Source: Candidatus Nanopelagicaceae bacterium
Lineage (GTDB): Bacteria; Actinomycetota; Actinomycetes; Nanopelagicales; Nanopelagicaceae
Direction of reading: 5' to 3'
Assembly: GCA_018882735.1 (NCBI GenBank)
Contig: VERH01000004.1
Location: 1 to 52,366 of the forward strand
Length of the DNA: 52,366 nucleotides
The notes under the pieces are model-generated. The model did not search any database. It saw only the letters and a list, made by a program, of their open reading frames with translations, and was not told the origin of the DNA. A program made the position numbers and the translations under genes. Below are positions 25,782-35,915 of the stretch, in pieces (position 1 is the stretch's first letter; each line of letters begins with the position of its first letter).

Positions 25782-26876
25782 GTGCGCCGTCTACTAGCCC
25801 TCTTCTTGGCGCTCTTTCTCTCTATTTCAACAGAGAGCGCACTCGCTCTACACACAGTTGAGAAACGAAGTGCCGCAACTGCACTGGCATCACCAGGGCT
25901 GCTTTTTATAGATCAAGGAGAGAAGAAAGTTCTCTCGGAGAACAAACCAGATTCACTTCGGATTCCGGCCTCAGTGTTGAAGCTAATGACCGCCGTAGTT
26001 GCAATTCAGAACCTAGGAGCAGAGACGACTTTTACTACTTCAATTGTGAAGATGGCAAAAGAAGATGAGATTCTCATTCGTGGTTCTAAAGATCCATTCT
26101 TAACCACAAGCCGTGCAATCGCCGAAAAGTACGGCCACAAGAATCTACTCACACTAGTGAATAAAGGGAACCCGAATAGTCTAAAGCGAATAAAGATTTT
26201 CTATGAAGGCCTATACCCCAAAGATGTTTACAACTTAAGTGTCGGCATGAAGAATAAGAAGATAAAGGCGAAGTTTATCGAGGTCAGCAGCGGACAAGCT
26301 GATGAAATTGGTAAAGATGAAATCGCATCACTTACTTCAGCGCCAATTAGCAAAATGATTGGGCATTTGACCCTTTGGAGCGACAATCTCGTAGCGGATC
26401 GATTGGCCGATGCTGCGGCTCGAAAAGTCGGAAATCCAACTACTGGTAGCGGTTTAACTACTACCTACAAAGATGTCTTAACTTCACTTGGAATAGTAAG
26501 CGAAGGATTAAAGGTAAGAGATGGAAGCGGTCTTTCCAAGAAGAACCAGGTATCAGCGCGGATGATTGTCGATGTTCTTATGGCTATTAGAAAAGATTCC
26601 AAGTTCAATTCGATTTATGAGGGGCTACCAATTGCCGGAGAGACTGGAACGTTGGTCAAGCGCTTTGAGAACGCTCCGGAAGCAAAGGGAAATGTCCGAG
26701 CCAAAACTGGCTGGGTAAGTAATAGCGTCACTCTTGCTGGCTATGTGAAGAGCGGTGAGAAGGAATATGCCTTTGCAATTCTCGCTGATGGGATAACGCC
26801 GAGCCTCAAGTATCGAAATCGTGCCCGAGCAGCTATGGATAAGTTGTTAGAGACGATTGTTAAGGGTGATCATTAA
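25782..26876 (+). CDS. dacB: D-alanyl-D-alanine carboxypeptidase, PBP4 type (S13)
   Basis: A 364-residue exported penicillin-binding protein. The signal peptide covers about residues 1-22. The three active-site motifs are S64-V-L-K67, S200-D-N202 and K308-T-G310. It trims or cleaves peptidoglycan side chains outside the membrane. Shorter than E. coli PBP4 because the inserted domain is reduced. GTG start set by TAATCT at 6 nt. The 3' end overlaps the convergent propeller gene by 17 bp. Confidence 0.9.
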   Translation: MRRLLALFLALFLSISTESALALHTVEKRSAATALASPGLLFIDQGEKKVLSENKPDSLRIPASVLKLMTAVVAIQNLGAETTFTTSIVKMAKEDEILIRGSKDPFLTTSRAIAEKYGHKNLLTLVNKGNPNSLKRIKIFYEGLYPKDVYNLSVGMKNKKIKAKFIEVSSGQADEIGKDEIASLTSAPISKMIGHLTLWSDNLVADRLADAAARKVGNPTTGSGLTTTYKDVLTSLGIVSEGLKVRDGSGLSKKNQVSARMIVDVLMAIRKDSKFNSIYEGLPIAGETGTLVKRFENAPEAKGNVRAKTGWVSNSVTLAGYVKSGEKEYAFAILADGITPSLKYRNRARAAMDKLLETIVKGDH

Positions 26877-27936
26877 ATACTTTTATCGCACCGCCATAAC
26901 AAGCTACCCAGACTCGCTTATTTAGCGGTTCATAAGTCACACCAATTGGTTCGTTACAAGGGCGGATTCGTTGTAGGACTTCAAAAGTACTTGCATTTAA
27001 CTTAACCAAGGTATTGCTCTTGTAGTTAACAACATATAGAGCCGAACCATCTTTGGAGATATCAAGGCTTCGAGCCGCATTTCCGGTCTTTGCTGAGCGA
27101 ACTACCTTTCCTTGGTTTAAGTCATATGCAACAACTCGGCCAGCTGCGTTTAGTGAAACATAGAGAGTTTGATTATCTGGTGAGAGCACAATCGCGCGCG
27201 GATTTGAACCAACGTTTAAAGTTTCACGCTCCCAAGTTCCTAGCGAGATCTTATGAACTACCGAACCACCCATCTGGGCAACATAAGCGAACTTAGAATC
27301 CTTTGAGATTGTTATTCCTCGAGGATAAGCACCGATTGGAATGGTCTTTACAACTTTCTGTTCAGCCAGAGAAATAATCGATAAATCGTAAGAACACCAA
27401 TTTGATACCAATACATATTTGTTATCTGGTGACACATCCACAACTTTAGGAACCACGCCTACGCGATAAGCAGCATCAACTTCCCAAGTTGAAGTTGAGA
27501 TTCGGTATAAGAATGAGCGGTCATATCGATCGGAAGGCTTACAGATATCAGTACCTTCGCGGTTAAAACCCGGTCCATACATCGCATAGTTAGTTACATA
27601 TAGATAAGCGTTATCGGGCGAGAATGCGCCCTCGACTGGTGCGCCTCGATGAGTTCCGGAGTAACCCTTAAATCCAAGCGCCTTTAGATCAACGCGATCC
27701 GGAATCGTTTTCGTGAGAGTTAAGGCTGAACCGTCATAGACAGTGACCGAATGTCGATACATCATGTTATGCGCTGAAACTAGGCCATTACTTGAAGCGC
27801 GAACCGACTTCGGTGCGATATCACCAGTAATGGTGGTTGCTAGTTTCATCTTTGTATCTGCTGAGAGCATTTCAGCGCTACTTGGTGAGATAGCAATCAC
27901 CATCAGATACGCAATTAGAAGAACTCGGATCCTCAC
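26860..27936 (-). CDS. Secreted YVTN-type beta-propeller protein
   Basis: A 358-residue protein with a signal peptide (about residues 1-21) and repeats in the pattern SPDNxYxYVxN...VYD about every 40-45 residues (for example SPDNAYLYVTN, SKDSKFAYVAQ, SPDNQTLYVSL, SKDGSALYVVN). Such propellers are extracellular binding modules of unknown role in most bacteria. GTG start set by TAGATT at 6 nt. Confidence 0.85.
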   Translation of the reverse strand: MRIRVLLIAYLMVIAISPSSAEMLSADTKMKLATTITGDIAPKSVRASSNGLVSAHNMMYRHSVTVYDGSALTLTKTIPDRVDLKALGFKGYSGTHRGAPVEGAFSPDNAYLYVTNYAMYGPGFNREGTDICKPSDRYDRSFLYRISTSTWEVDAAYRVGVVPKVVDVSPDNKYVLVSNWCSYDLSIISLAEQKVVKTIPIGAYPRGITISKDSKFAYVAQMGGSVVHKISLGTWERETLNVGSNPRAIVLSPDNQTLYVSLNAAGRVVAYDLNQGKVVRSAKTGNAARSLDISKDGSALYVVNYKSNTLVKLNASTFEVLQRIRPCNEPIGVTYEPLNKRVWVACYGGAIKVFNDHP

Positions 27937-27942
27937 CCGCTC

Positions 27943-27948
27943 AATCTA
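27943..27948 (-). promoter_or_regulatory. -10 element TAGATT, leaderless promoter of the YVTN gene
   Basis: On the minus strand TAGATT is followed by GAGCGG (6 nt) and the GTG at 27936. Confidence 0.7.
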
Positions 27949-27953
27949 CCCGG

Positions 27954-27959
27954 TAACCT
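27954..27959 (+). promoter_or_regulatory. -10 element TAACCT, leaderless promoter of ctaB
   Basis: TAACCT is followed by CGCCAC (6 nt) and the ATG at 27966. Only 5 bp separate it from the opposing -10 element. Confidence 0.7.
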
Positions 27960-27965
27960 CGCCAC

Positions 27966-28802
27966 ATGATTTCGCCCTACATCGCCCTAATGAAATTACG
28001 GGTTGTAGAGCTCTTACTTGTTACAACTTTGCCTGCGCTTTTCCTTGCTGCTGATGGAGTTCCACCACTTGATATAACCATCGCAACTCTTATCGGCGGA
28101 ACTCTTGCCGCCGGTGCTGCAAATGCATTCAACATGGTAATTGAAAGTGATATCGACAAAATGATGCAGCGAACTTCAAAGCGTCCAATTGTCAACGAAC
28201 AAGTAACCGAGACCCAAGCACTTACATTTGCATTTGTAATTAGCGCCATTTCACTCGCTATTTTCTGGATATTTACCAATCCGCTTGCTACCGGACTTAC
28301 AGTCAGTGCGATTGCTTTCTATGTTTTTGGCTATACCGTCGGGCTAAAACGCCGTACTTCGCAAAATATTGTTTGGGGCGGAATTGCTGGCTGTTTACCA
28401 GTCTTGATTGGTTGGGCGGCGGTAACAGAATCACTTTCTTGGACGGCGTTCTGGTTTTTTATGGTGATCTTCTTCTGGACCCCTCCGCATTTCTGGGCGC
28501 TTGCCATCAAATATAAAGATGATTATGAAGCCGCCGGTATCCCGATGCTTCCCGTTGTTGCGCCCATAAGAAAAGTTACGCAACAGATGTGGTTTCACAC
28601 CATCGCCATGATTATCACTTCATTCCTAACGCTCTACTCCGCGGGGCTTGGAAGTTGGACTTATGTAGTAACAGCAATCCTTGGAGTCGGATTCGCCTAC
28701 CAATTGCGTGATCCCGATAAGAATTCCGGACCCATCTTCCATGGCTCCATCACTTATTTGAGCCTCTATTCAATCGCCCTCGTCGTTGGAGTATTTTTCT
28801 AA
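27966..28802 (+). CDS. ctaB: Protoheme IX farnesyltransferase
   Basis: A 278-residue UbiA-family prenyltransferase with about nine helices that converts heme B to heme O for cytochrome oxidase. The first Asp-rich motif is NMVIESDIDKMMQRT near residue 57; a second conserved loop is GYTVGLKRRTSQNIVWGG near residue 121; FWTPPHFWALAIKY follows near residue 171. No other oxidase genes are nearby. It carries its own leaderless promoter. Confidence 0.93.
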   Translation: MISPYIALMKLRVVELLLVTTLPALFLAADGVPPLDITIATLIGGTLAAGAANAFNMVIESDIDKMMQRTSKRPIVNEQVTETQALTFAFVISAISLAIFWIFTNPLATGLTVSAIAFYVFGYTVGLKRRTSQNIVWGGIAGCLPVLIGWAAVTESLSWTAFWFFMVIFFWTPPHFWALAIKYKDDYEAAGIPMLPVVAPIRKVTQQMWFHTIAMIITSFLTLYSAGLGSWTYVVTAILGVGFAYQLRDPDKNSGPIFHGSITYLSLYSIALVVGVFF

Positions 28803-28876
28803 CTTTCTAGTTAACACTCTGTAGAAGTTCTCAAAAACAGTTCAGTTAGAACTGCTATCTTCAGCCAAACGTTCCT

Positions 28877-28925
28877 TCCTGGCGAAAGGGGCCCCAAGAG
28901 GCCCTTACCGAAAGGTTAGCCAGGA
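28877..28925. terminator. Nested bidirectional terminator between ctaB and the DUF3800 gene
   Basis: An outer 7-bp inverted repeat TCCTGGC/GCCAGGA (28877-28883, 28919-28925) encloses an inner hairpin, GGGCC/GGCCC with an AA/TT extension after one bulged base (28886-28906). The right arm covers the DUF3800 stop codon. The convergent arrangement suggests it serves both genes. T-runs are poor. Confidence 0.6.
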
Positions 28926-29575
28926 GGGTCATCTAAATCTAAGACTCTCAACTCTAAGTTTTCTTCAATCTTCAATAAGAACGAATCATTCTTCCTCTCC
29001 AATTTTTGGAAAGTTGACCAAGCAATGTAGTCCGCAATCTGTCCACAAAGGTCTCGTTTCATAGATTGAAAGTAAATGAAATTCCTTAAATTTGATGAAA
29101 GGAGTACGTGCTTTAATCTGCGCTTAGCTTCTGATCGATACCTCTTGTTAAGAGTTGGATCGATTAAGAGTGCTATAGGGGACTTACTTGTATTTACACT
29201 TACAACTTCCTTTACGATTTCCTCAAGTAATTTTATGTATATACCCGTGAGCACTTGGGAAGTTGCATCTTCCTTCTTTTCGACTCCAGTAGATATCCCA
29301 AGGGAATCATTTATCTTCGAAAATTGCTGAAAGAATTCAAATCGCACCAGCCGCGAATCATCCGTTGCATGAAAACTCTCAATATTGAAACCTCTGCTCA
29401 ATAGGCGATAGCGCAACTCGCCAATTACGGTTGCTGCCGAAGAAGGCGACATGGTTACGAAGGCGGAGAGAACTAGATGGTTACTCCCTAACCCCTTCGG
29501 GAGTAAGTCTCCAGATTCATCAACAAATACATATATGGGAGTGTCAGGTTCTGTTACCGGTGACACAATCTCCAT
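28916..29575 (-). CDS. DUF3800 family protein
   Basis: A 219-residue protein with the DUF3800 hallmarks: FVDESGD near residue 12, a central HATDD, and the closing motif CGQIADYIAWSTFQK near residue 178. The acidic residues fit an RNase H-like metal site, and the family is often found in mobile or defence settings, but its function is not established. It stands alone here. TAGATT exactly 6 nt before the ATG gives it its own leaderless promoter. Confidence 0.85.
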   Translation of the reverse strand: MEIVSPVTEPDTPIYVFVDESGDLLPKGLGSNHLVLSAFVTMSPSSAATVIGELRYRLLSRGFNIESFHATDDSRLVRFEFFQQFSKINDSLGISTGVEKKEDATSQVLTGIYIKLLEEIVKEVVSVNTSKSPIALLIDPTLNKRYRSEAKRRLKHVLLSSNLRNFIYFQSMKRDLCGQIADYIAWSTFQKLERKNDSFLLKIEENLELRVLDLDDPPG

Positions 29576-29581
29576 CAGCGG

Positions 29582-29587
29582 AATCTA
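29582..29587 (-). promoter_or_regulatory. -10 element TAGATT, leaderless promoter of the DUF3800 gene
   Basis: On the minus strand TAGATT is followed by CCGCTG (6 nt) and the ATG at 29575. Confidence 0.7.
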
Positions 29588-29720
29588 GATAGAACCAGCG
29601 GTTACTTAGATCTCACAGGAAAAATTGTGGAAAAGTGCGGCGCAAATCCAAAGGTTTTTGAAATCCTCCCTTTACCCTTTTCTCTAGTAACTGACCCCCA
29701 TTTCCCCAGGGAGCCAATTA

Positions 29721-30929
29721 GTGAGATTTAGTTCCAAACGTCGGATCGCGCTTGCAATAGCAACGCTTCTTTTATTCTCGACGACGCCTGCGCTTGCAAA
29801 TCCTAAGAAGCCAACACTTGCCCAGATCGAAGCTGCAAAGAAGTTGGAAGCGGAAGCCAAGAAAGCCGCTGATGCCGCAGCAGCCCGGTTAGCAAAAGCA
29901 AATCTCACCCTTCGCCAACTAATTGCCGTCTCAAATACCGCCCGAGTTCGCTATGAGGCGGCACGTGCCGAGTTAGCTCGCGCAACGAGTGAAGCTGATG
30001 CTGCAGCCGCTGCCTATCAAGAGGCGTTAAAACAAGTAAAAGCAGCGCATGACGCAATCGGACGTCTTGCTACAAATGCTTACATCATGGGCGGTGGTTT
30101 TACAGATTTTGATTCACTTCTTCATTCAGACGGCCCACAAGATTTGATGGATCGTCTCTCTACTTTAGATTCATTAGGAGAGCAGAACACGCAAGCGCTC
30201 TTTAGATTCAAGGCTGCTGAAGAGGTAGCGAGAGCAGCAAAGAAAGTCGCCGATGCTGCTGAAGAGCGGCAGCGAGTAGCAACTGCAAAAGTTGCCGCGG
30301 CAAAAGCTGAAGCGGACGCAGCCCGAGACGCCCAACAAAAAGAGGTTGATCGACTCCAAAAGATTCAAGATCAAGTTCTAAAAGAATTAAATGCAGCTCG
30401 TTCAAAACGTGTCACTCTTGAACAACAGCGACAACTAGCGCTATTGGAAGAGGCCAACGCAACTATTGCTGAGGGCACGGCCATTTACACAAGAATTTGG
30501 CCAGATATTGGCTTCAAAGGTCGTTCAACTTCACGCTCTACTCCCGAAATGAGAGAGAAAGCGGTGGAGTTTGCCAAGAAACAAGTTCTTGCTCGCAAGC
30601 CATACATCTGGGGCGATGAGGGCCCAAATGCATTTGATTGCTCTGGACTTGTTTATGCCGCCTATCGCGCGGCTGGTTTAGGTTGGCCAAATTGGGATCG
30701 ACTTAACTCATCGCTCTATTTCTCTTATACAAAACACGTTCCGATCAAGGATCTTGTGCCCGGAGACCTTCTCTTCTATTCATATAAGGGAACTGTGAAC
30801 ACTATTCACCACATCACCATTTATGCCGGAAACGGGATGATGTGGGAGGCGAACTCAAAAGGTAAAGGCCTGCTCTTCTCTAATATCTACAGCATCAAGG
30901 GATTGATGCCGTATGGAGGTCGGGTCTAG
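29721..30929 (+). CDS. Secreted NlpC/P60 peptidoglycan endopeptidase with coiled-coil region (RipA-like)
   Basis: A 402-residue exported hydrolase. Signal peptide residues 1-26 (ending ALA), a long alanine-rich coiled coil (about 35-255), then an NlpC/P60 domain. The catalytic cysteine is C307 in FDCSGLVY and the histidine H364 in HITIYAGNG, followed by WEAN. It cuts stem peptides of peptidoglycan, probably at division; the coiled coil likely keeps it inactive or recruits it, as in RipA and its relatives. GTG start with AGGGAG 8 nt upstream, so this gene has a conventional leader. Confidence 0.92.
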   Translation: MRFSSKRRIALAIATLLLFSTTPALANPKKPTLAQIEAAKKLEAEAKKAADAAAARLAKANLTLRQLIAVSNTARVRYEAARAELARATSEADAAAAAYQEALKQVKAAHDAIGRLATNAYIMGGGFTDFDSLLHSDGPQDLMDRLSTLDSLGEQNTQALFRFKAAEEVARAAKKVADAAEERQRVATAKVAAAKAEADAARDAQQKEVDRLQKIQDQVLKELNAARSKRVTLEQQRQLALLEEANATIAEGTAIYTRIWPDIGFKGRSTSRSTPEMREKAVEFAKKQVLARKPYIWGDEGPNAFDCSGLVYAAYRAAGLGWPNWDRLNSSLYFSYTKHVPIKDLVPGDLLFYSYKGTVNTIHHITIYAGNGMMWEANSKGKGLLFSNIYSIKGLMPYGGRV

Positions 30930-30950
30930 CAGTAACTACGCTTACGCCTT

Positions 30951-31910
30951 ATGGCAGAAGCAACGCCGCTCTATCAAATCCGCCTTGCGGTTCGGGCTGA
31001 GTTAACCGATTTAAGCGCTGGCGACACCGTTCTTGTTGCTGTTAGTGGCGGTGCGGATTCTTCAGCGTTAGCTGCCGGATTACTTGCAGAAGCTAAAGAA
31101 AGAGCAATCCGCCCAATTGCGGTAATCATCGATCACGCGCTACAACCGAATAGCGCAGATGTTGCGATGAACACGAAAGCAGAGTTAGCAAAAGTTGGTT
31201 TTACAAATATTGAAATTAAGCGAATCAAAGTTGAAGTCACAGATGGAATGGAGGCATCAGCTCGGCGAGCACGTTACGCCGCCCTAAATGAGATTGCGGA
31301 AAGTACAAATGCAGTTGCAATCTTCTTAGGCCACACCAAAGATGATCAAGCAGAAACAGTTCTACTTGGACTTGCACGTGGCTCGGGAACAAGATCGCTT
31401 TCAGGAATGGCCGAACGAATCGATAAGTACCGCCGCCCACTTCTTTCTATTACTAGAAGTCAGACTGAAACGGCATGTAAAGAAGTGGGAGTTAAATATT
31501 GGAGCGATCCCCATAATCAATCAATGGAATATGCCCGAGTACGAGTTCGCGAGAAAGTTCTGCCGTTGATGGAATCTGAGATTGGCCCCGGAATTGCAGA
31601 TGCGTTAACTCGCTCAGCAAAGATCCTTCGCGATGATGCCGATGCGCTAGATCAATGGGCGGAAGAAGTTTTAGATGAGATCGACCCGATTGAGATGGAT
31701 ATCGAGACTCTCGCTAGCCTGCCTCGAGCCATCCGCTCTCGGGTGATTCGAAAAGCTATCTATCTCGCCGGCGCCCCATCTGGCTCACTTTCTGCTGAAC
31801 ATCTTGAGCCGGTTGAGGCTCTAGTCACAGCCTGGAAGGGGCAAGGTCCGGTATCGCTACCGGGCGGTGTGACCGTAGCGCGGATTTCGGGCAGACTTTC
31901 GCTCTCCTAA
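30951..31910 (+). CDS. tilS: tRNA(Ile)-lysidine synthase
   Basis: A 319-residue enzyme that changes C34 of the CAU-anticodon tRNA-Ile to lysidine so that it reads AUA. The ATP-pyrophosphatase P-loop is SGGADSSALA near residue 29, and GHTKDDQAET appears near residue 125. It is of the short type with a reduced C-terminal part, usual in Actinobacteria. TACGCT lies 8 nt before the ATG, so it may have its own near-leaderless promoter. It leads the tilS-hpt-ftsH run. Confidence 0.92.
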   Translation: MAEATPLYQIRLAVRAELTDLSAGDTVLVAVSGGADSSALAAGLLAEAKERAIRPIAVIIDHALQPNSADVAMNTKAELAKVGFTNIEIKRIKVEVTDGMEASARRARYAALNEIAESTNAVAIFLGHTKDDQAETVLLGLARGSGTRSLSGMAERIDKYRRPLLSITRSQTETACKEVGVKYWSDPHNQSMEYARVRVREKVLPLMESEIGPGIADALTRSAKILRDDADALDQWAEEVLDEIDPIEMDIETLASLPRAIRSRVIRKAIYLAGAPSGSLSAEHLEPVEALVTAWKGQGPVSLPGGVTVARISGRLSLS

Positions 31911-31943
31911 AGCCCTGATTTAAAGCCTCGAGAAAGGTGCAAA

Positions 31944-32495
31944 GTGGATCTCGCATCGGTACAGAGCGATATCGAGAAGGTAATCGTTAGCGAAGAGCAA
32001 CTCCAGACTCGTTTGAAGGAGATTGCCCGCAAGATTGAGAACGATTACAAAGATCAAGATCTACTTCTTATTGGCGTTCTTAAGGGCGCGGTTATGGTGA
32101 TGGCTGATTTAACTCGTCACATTAATCGCCATGTTGAAATCGATTGGATGGCAGTTTCTTCTTACGGTTCAGGAACCAAGTCATCGGGCGTTGTGCGAAT
32201 CCTTAAAGATTTAGATCGCGACATTACCGGGCGGAATGTTCTCATCATCGAAGATATCGTTGATACCGGATTAACTCTGGATTGGCTAACCCAAAACCTT
32301 AAGTCACGGGGCGCCGGCTCTGTTGAGATCATGACAGTTTTACGCAAACCAGATGCGGCAATTGTAAAAGTTGATGTCCGCTATGTTGGCTTTGATATTC
32401 CAAAAGATTTCGTTATTGGTTATGGCCTAGATTTCAATGAGAAGTATCGCAACCTTCCCTTTATCGCAGTCCTTGCGAAACATATGTACGAGTAA
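31944..32495 (+). CDS. hpt: Hypoxanthine phosphoribosyltransferase
   Basis: A 183-residue purine-salvage enzyme that makes IMP and GMP from bases and PRPP. The PRPP-binding motif is VLIIEDIVDTGLTL near residue 99, LKGAV lies near residue 46, and the DFVIGYGLDFNEKYRN block lies near the C-terminus. GTG start with a GAAAGG ribosome site 8 nt upstream. Located between tilS and ftsH as in other Actinobacteria. Confidence 0.95.
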   Translation: MDLASVQSDIEKVIVSEEQLQTRLKEIARKIENDYKDQDLLLIGVLKGAVMVMADLTRHINRHVEIDWMAVSSYGSGTKSSGVVRILKDLDRDITGRNVLIIEDIVDTGLTLDWLTQNLKSRGAGSVEIMTVLRKPDAAIVKVDVRYVGFDIPKDFVIGYGLDFNEKYRNLPFIAVLAKHMYE

Positions 32496-32497
32496 AT

Positions 32498-34543
32498 ATG
32501 GCAGATAACAACAAGAGCTCTAAGAAGTTAAAGAAGCCGAAGCTTCCTAGCCGTCAATCCAATAAACCAGGCGCTAAGCCCCCAGTACGGTTAACTCGCC
32601 GCCCGCTTTTCTGGATTCTCGTTGCGATTGCTGCAGTCACAATCTTTGGCCAGATCTCCTCGAGTGGAAATCAATTCACCAAGGTAAATACCTCTGAAGC
32701 GATGGCTGCGATCACCCGCGGTGATGTTGAAGCCGCCACAATCGTCGATCGGGAACAAGTTATCCGACTAATACTTAAGCCCGGTATCGCAGTAGAAGGC
32801 GCTACCCAAGTTGAGGCCTCTTATGTAACCGGCCAAGAGCCAATTTTGGTTGATTTACTTAGCGCAAATCCACCTCCAAAGGATTGGGATGTAACGGTTC
32901 CGCGTACGAATATCTTCGTATCAATTCTCTTCACGCTTGGTCCGATACTTCTACTCTTCTTCTTACTGCTCTTCTTCCTCGGCCAATCCCAAGGTGGCTC
33001 GCGAGTATTTTCCTTTGGTCGCTCGCGCGCCAAACTTCACTCCAATGAAGTTCCACAAGTTACCTTCGCCGATGTTGCTGGCGCTGATGAAGCGATCGAA
33101 GAGTTCCGTGAAATAAAAGATTTTCTTGCCTCACCAAAGAAGTATCAAGAAATCGGCGCAAAGATTCCGAAGGGCGTATTGCTATTTGGTCCTCCGGGAA
33201 CCGGTAAAACTCTCCTTGCTCGCGCTGTTGCTGGCGAAGCAAAAGTTCCGTTTTATTCAATCTCCGGTTCGGATTTCGTTGAGATGTTTGTTGGTGTTGG
33301 AGCTGCGCGGGTAAGAGATCTCTTCAAGCAAGCAAAAGAAAATTCACCCTCCATCATCTTCGTCGATGAGATTGATGCCGTTGGTCGCCATCGCGGCGCC
33401 GGACTTGGTGGTGGGCATGATGAGCGCGAACAGACGCTAAATCAATTACTTGTTGAGATGGATGGTTTTGAACCGCATGACCAAGTAATTCTCATTGCTG
33501 CTACAAACCGACCTGACATTCTCGACCCGGCGCTACTTCGCCCAGGACGTTTTGATCGCCAGATTGGAATCGATCGTCCGGATGTAAAGGGCCGTGAGGC
33601 GATTATGAAAGTTCACGCGAAAGGTAAACCGCTTGAGAAAGATATCGACCTTCTCGCAATTGCGCGCCGTACCCCAGGATTTACTGGCGCTGATCTCGCC
33701 AATGTTCTTAATGAAGCAGCGCTTCTAACCGCAAGAGAGAATCGAAAAGTAATTTCGCGCGATGATGTTGATGAGGCGATTGATCGCGTAATGGCTGGCC
33801 CCCAGCGTAAATCAAGGCTTATGAGCGAGGAAGAGCGTCGCGTCACCGCCTACCACGAAGGTGGCCATGCGCTTGTGGCACATGCACTTCCACATACCGA
33901 TCCAGTTCACAAAATTACAATCATGCCGCGCGGACATGCGCTCGGGTACACGATGGTTCTTCCTGATGAAGATAAATATTCAATTACGCGCAACCAGATG
34001 CTCGATCAACTCGCTTACACAATGGGCGGTCGTGCCGCGGAAGAACTTGTATTCCACGATCCAACAACTGGCGCTTCTAATGACATTGAAAAAGCAACTG
34101 CGCTTGCTCGCGCCATGGTCACTCAATATGGAATGACCGAGAAGTTAGGCGCAATCAAACTTGGCACAAGCGACTCCGCTCCATTCCTAGGTCGCGACTA
34201 CGGACATCAACGCGACTACTCCGAAGATATTGCTAGCGCAGTAGATCAAGAGATTAAGAACCTTATTGAGAGCGCCCATCAAGAAGCTTATGAAATTCTC
34301 GTTGAGAACCGTTCTATTCTTGATTCACTCGTAGAAGAATTGATGGAGAGAGAGACGCTTCATAAGGAAGAGATAGAAGTAATCTTTAAGCGCGTTGCAG
34401 CTAGACCAAAGCGCCCAGCATGGACTGGTTCGGTAGATCGAGTGCCTTCAAAAATTCCACCGGTTGAAATCAAGAAGCGTCCTGAAGTAGTAGATGAGAA
34501 ACCAAAACGTAAGAAGAAGTCAGCCCCAAATAATGAGCAGTAA
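32498..34543 (+). CDS. ftsH: ATP-dependent membrane metalloprotease FtsH
   Basis: A 681-residue membrane protease with a basic N-terminus, two membrane helices (about 33-50 and 140-160) flanking a small extracytoplasmic part, the AAA domain with Walker A GPPGTGKT at 231-238, and the zinc motif H453-E-G-G-H457. It extracts and degrades membrane and some soluble proteins as a hexamer. The C-terminal tail is lysine-rich. It starts 2 bp after hpt and overlaps folE by 11 bp. Confidence 0.97.
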   Translation: MADNNKSSKKLKKPKLPSRQSNKPGAKPPVRLTRRPLFWILVAIAAVTIFGQISSSGNQFTKVNTSEAMAAITRGDVEAATIVDREQVIRLILKPGIAVEGATQVEASYVTGQEPILVDLLSANPPPKDWDVTVPRTNIFVSILFTLGPILLLFFLLLFFLGQSQGGSRVFSFGRSRAKLHSNEVPQVTFADVAGADEAIEEFREIKDFLASPKKYQEIGAKIPKGVLLFGPPGTGKTLLARAVAGEAKVPFYSISGSDFVEMFVGVGAARVRDLFKQAKENSPSIIFVDEIDAVGRHRGAGLGGGHDEREQTLNQLLVEMDGFEPHDQVILIAATNRPDILDPALLRPGRFDRQIGIDRPDVKGREAIMKVHAKGKPLEKDIDLLAIARRTPGFTGADLANVLNEAALLTARENRKVISRDDVDEAIDRVMAGPQRKSRLMSEEERRVTAYHEGGHALVAHALPHTDPVHKITIMPRGHALGYTMVLPDEDKYSITRNQMLDQLAYTMGGRAAEELVFHDPTTGASNDIEKATALARAMVTQYGMTEKLGAIKLGTSDSAPFLGRDYGHQRDYSEDIASAVDQEIKNLIESAHQEAYEILVENRSILDSLVEELMERETLHKEEIEVIFKRVAARPKRPAWTGSVDRVPSKIPPVEIKKRPEVVDEKPKRKKKSAPNNEQ

Positions 34544-35105
34544 TTTTGATGAAGAGCGCGTCGAGCGCGCTATTCGAGAGCTATTACTTGGAATCGGTGA
34601 GGACCCGGAACGCGAAGGCCTAAAGGAAACACCACAACGAGTTGCCCGGGCGATGAAAGAGAACTTTCAAGGCCTCTTCCAAGACCCAAAGGAAATCTTC
34701 AATAAGTCATTTGATTTAGGCCATGAAGAGCTGGTAATCGTCAAAGATATAGAGGTTTTTTCGCACTGTGAGCACCACTTAACTCCATTTCATGGCGTAG
34801 CCCATATCGGCTATATCCCGGGCGCGAGTGGAAAAGTAACTGGGCTTTCAAAGTTAGCCAGGCTTGTTGATTTATATGCCCGGCGCCCACAAGTCCAAGA
34901 ACGACTAACTACGCAAATTGCAGATGCGCTTGTTAAACATCTTGAACCAGGTGGAGTTATTGTGATTATTGATTGTGAACATCTATGTATGTCGATGCGC
35001 GGCGTTAAGAAGCCACAAGCACGTACCGTCACCAGCGCTGTTCGTGGCATGCTCCGTGACCCAGCCACTCGCGCTGAAGCGATGTCACTAATCACTGGAA
35101 AGTAA
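34533..35105 (+). CDS. folE: GTP cyclohydrolase I
   Basis: A 190-residue enzyme making dihydroneopterin triphosphate from GTP. Zinc and active-site segments are visible: [10 protein letters not shown] and [10 protein letters not shown], with [17 protein letters not shown] between. ATG at 34533 inside the ftsH end (11-bp overlap) gives the normal length; an upstream ATG at 34494 would add 13 residues of no family likeness. First of four folate genes in a row. Confidence 0.96.
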   Translation: MSSNFDEERVERAIRELLLGIGEDPEREGLKETPQRVARAMKENFQGLFQDPKEIFNKSFDLGHEELVIVKDIEVFSHCEHHLTPFHGVAHIGYIPGASGKVTGLSKLARLVDLYARRPQVQERLTTQIADALVKHLEPGGVIVIIDCEHLCMSMRGVKKPQARTVTSAVRGMLRDPATRAEAMSLITGK

Positions 35106-35107
35106 GT

Positions 35108-35905
35108 ATGCGTACTCTGGTGATGGGGATCCTCAACGTCACCCCAGATTCATTTGCTGATGGTGGGAAACATTTCACAACAGAAGACGCTGTCAGCCGC
35201 GCTAAAGCGATGATTGAAGAGGGCGTTGACATAATCGATATTGGCGGTGAATCCACCAAACCAGGTTCGGAGCGGATAACACAAGCCGAAGAAGAGCAAC
35301 GAGTTCTTCCGGTACTAGAACAAGTAGTTCCACTTGGAACCGAAGTCTCAATCGACACAACTAGAAGTTCAATCGCAGCCAAAGCAATAAAGCTCGGCGT
35401 GAAGTATGTCAATGATGTATCTGGGGGATTAGCTGATAAAGAGATGTACCCGCTCATCGCAAAGCATCCAAAAGTTCAATACATAATCATGCACTGGCGC
35501 GGGCACTCAAAAACTATGCAAGAACTTGCTACTTATAAGGATGTGGTTAAGGAAGTAAAGGAAGAGCTAGAAGAGCGAATCAACTCAGCTATTGAAGCTG
35601 GGATAGACCCAGACCAGATCATCATCGATCCCGGAATCGGATTCTCCAAAACAGCTGAGCATAATTGGGAGCTGTTAAAAAACCTTGATCGGCTTTCATT
35701 ATTGGGCTACCCCATCCTCATCGGAGCCTCACGGAAGCGCTTCTTGGGTGAGCTAACCGGAAGCACAAATCCGGATGATCGCGAAGCGGCCACACTTGCA
35801 ATTACCGCAGCGATGGCTAAGCAGGGCATTTGGGCAGTTCGGACCCACTCGGTAAAGCCACATCGTGAGGTAATCGCAACAATCAACGCCCTAGGTAAAA
35901 GATAG
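35108..35905 (+). CDS. folP: Dihydropteroate synthase
   Basis: A 265-residue TIM-barrel enzyme joining pterin pyrophosphate and p-aminobenzoate; the target of sulfonamides. Signatures are GILNVTPDSFADGG near the N-terminus, DIGGESTKPG near residue 45 and GASRKRFLG near residue 205. It starts 2 bp after folE. Confidence 0.96.
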   Translation: MRTLVMGILNVTPDSFADGGKHFTTEDAVSRAKAMIEEGVDIIDIGGESTKPGSERITQAEEEQRVLPVLEQVVPLGTEVSIDTTRSSIAAKAIKLGVKYVNDVSGGLADKEMYPLIAKHPKVQYIIMHWRGHSKTMQELATYKDVVKEVKEELEERINSAIEAGIDPDQIIIDPGIGFSKTAEHNWELLKNLDRLSLLGYPILIGASRKRFLGELTGSTNPDDREAATLAITAAMAKQGIWAVRTHSVKPHREVIATINALGKR

Positions 35906-35915
35906 ACTCCTAAAT

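Noticed and set aside
29588-29720. c-di-AMP (ydaO-type) riboswitch before the NlpC/P60 gene
   Set aside because: This class often controls actinobacterial cell-wall hydrolases, but the 130 bp here is short and shows none of the conserved blocks or a supporting stem.
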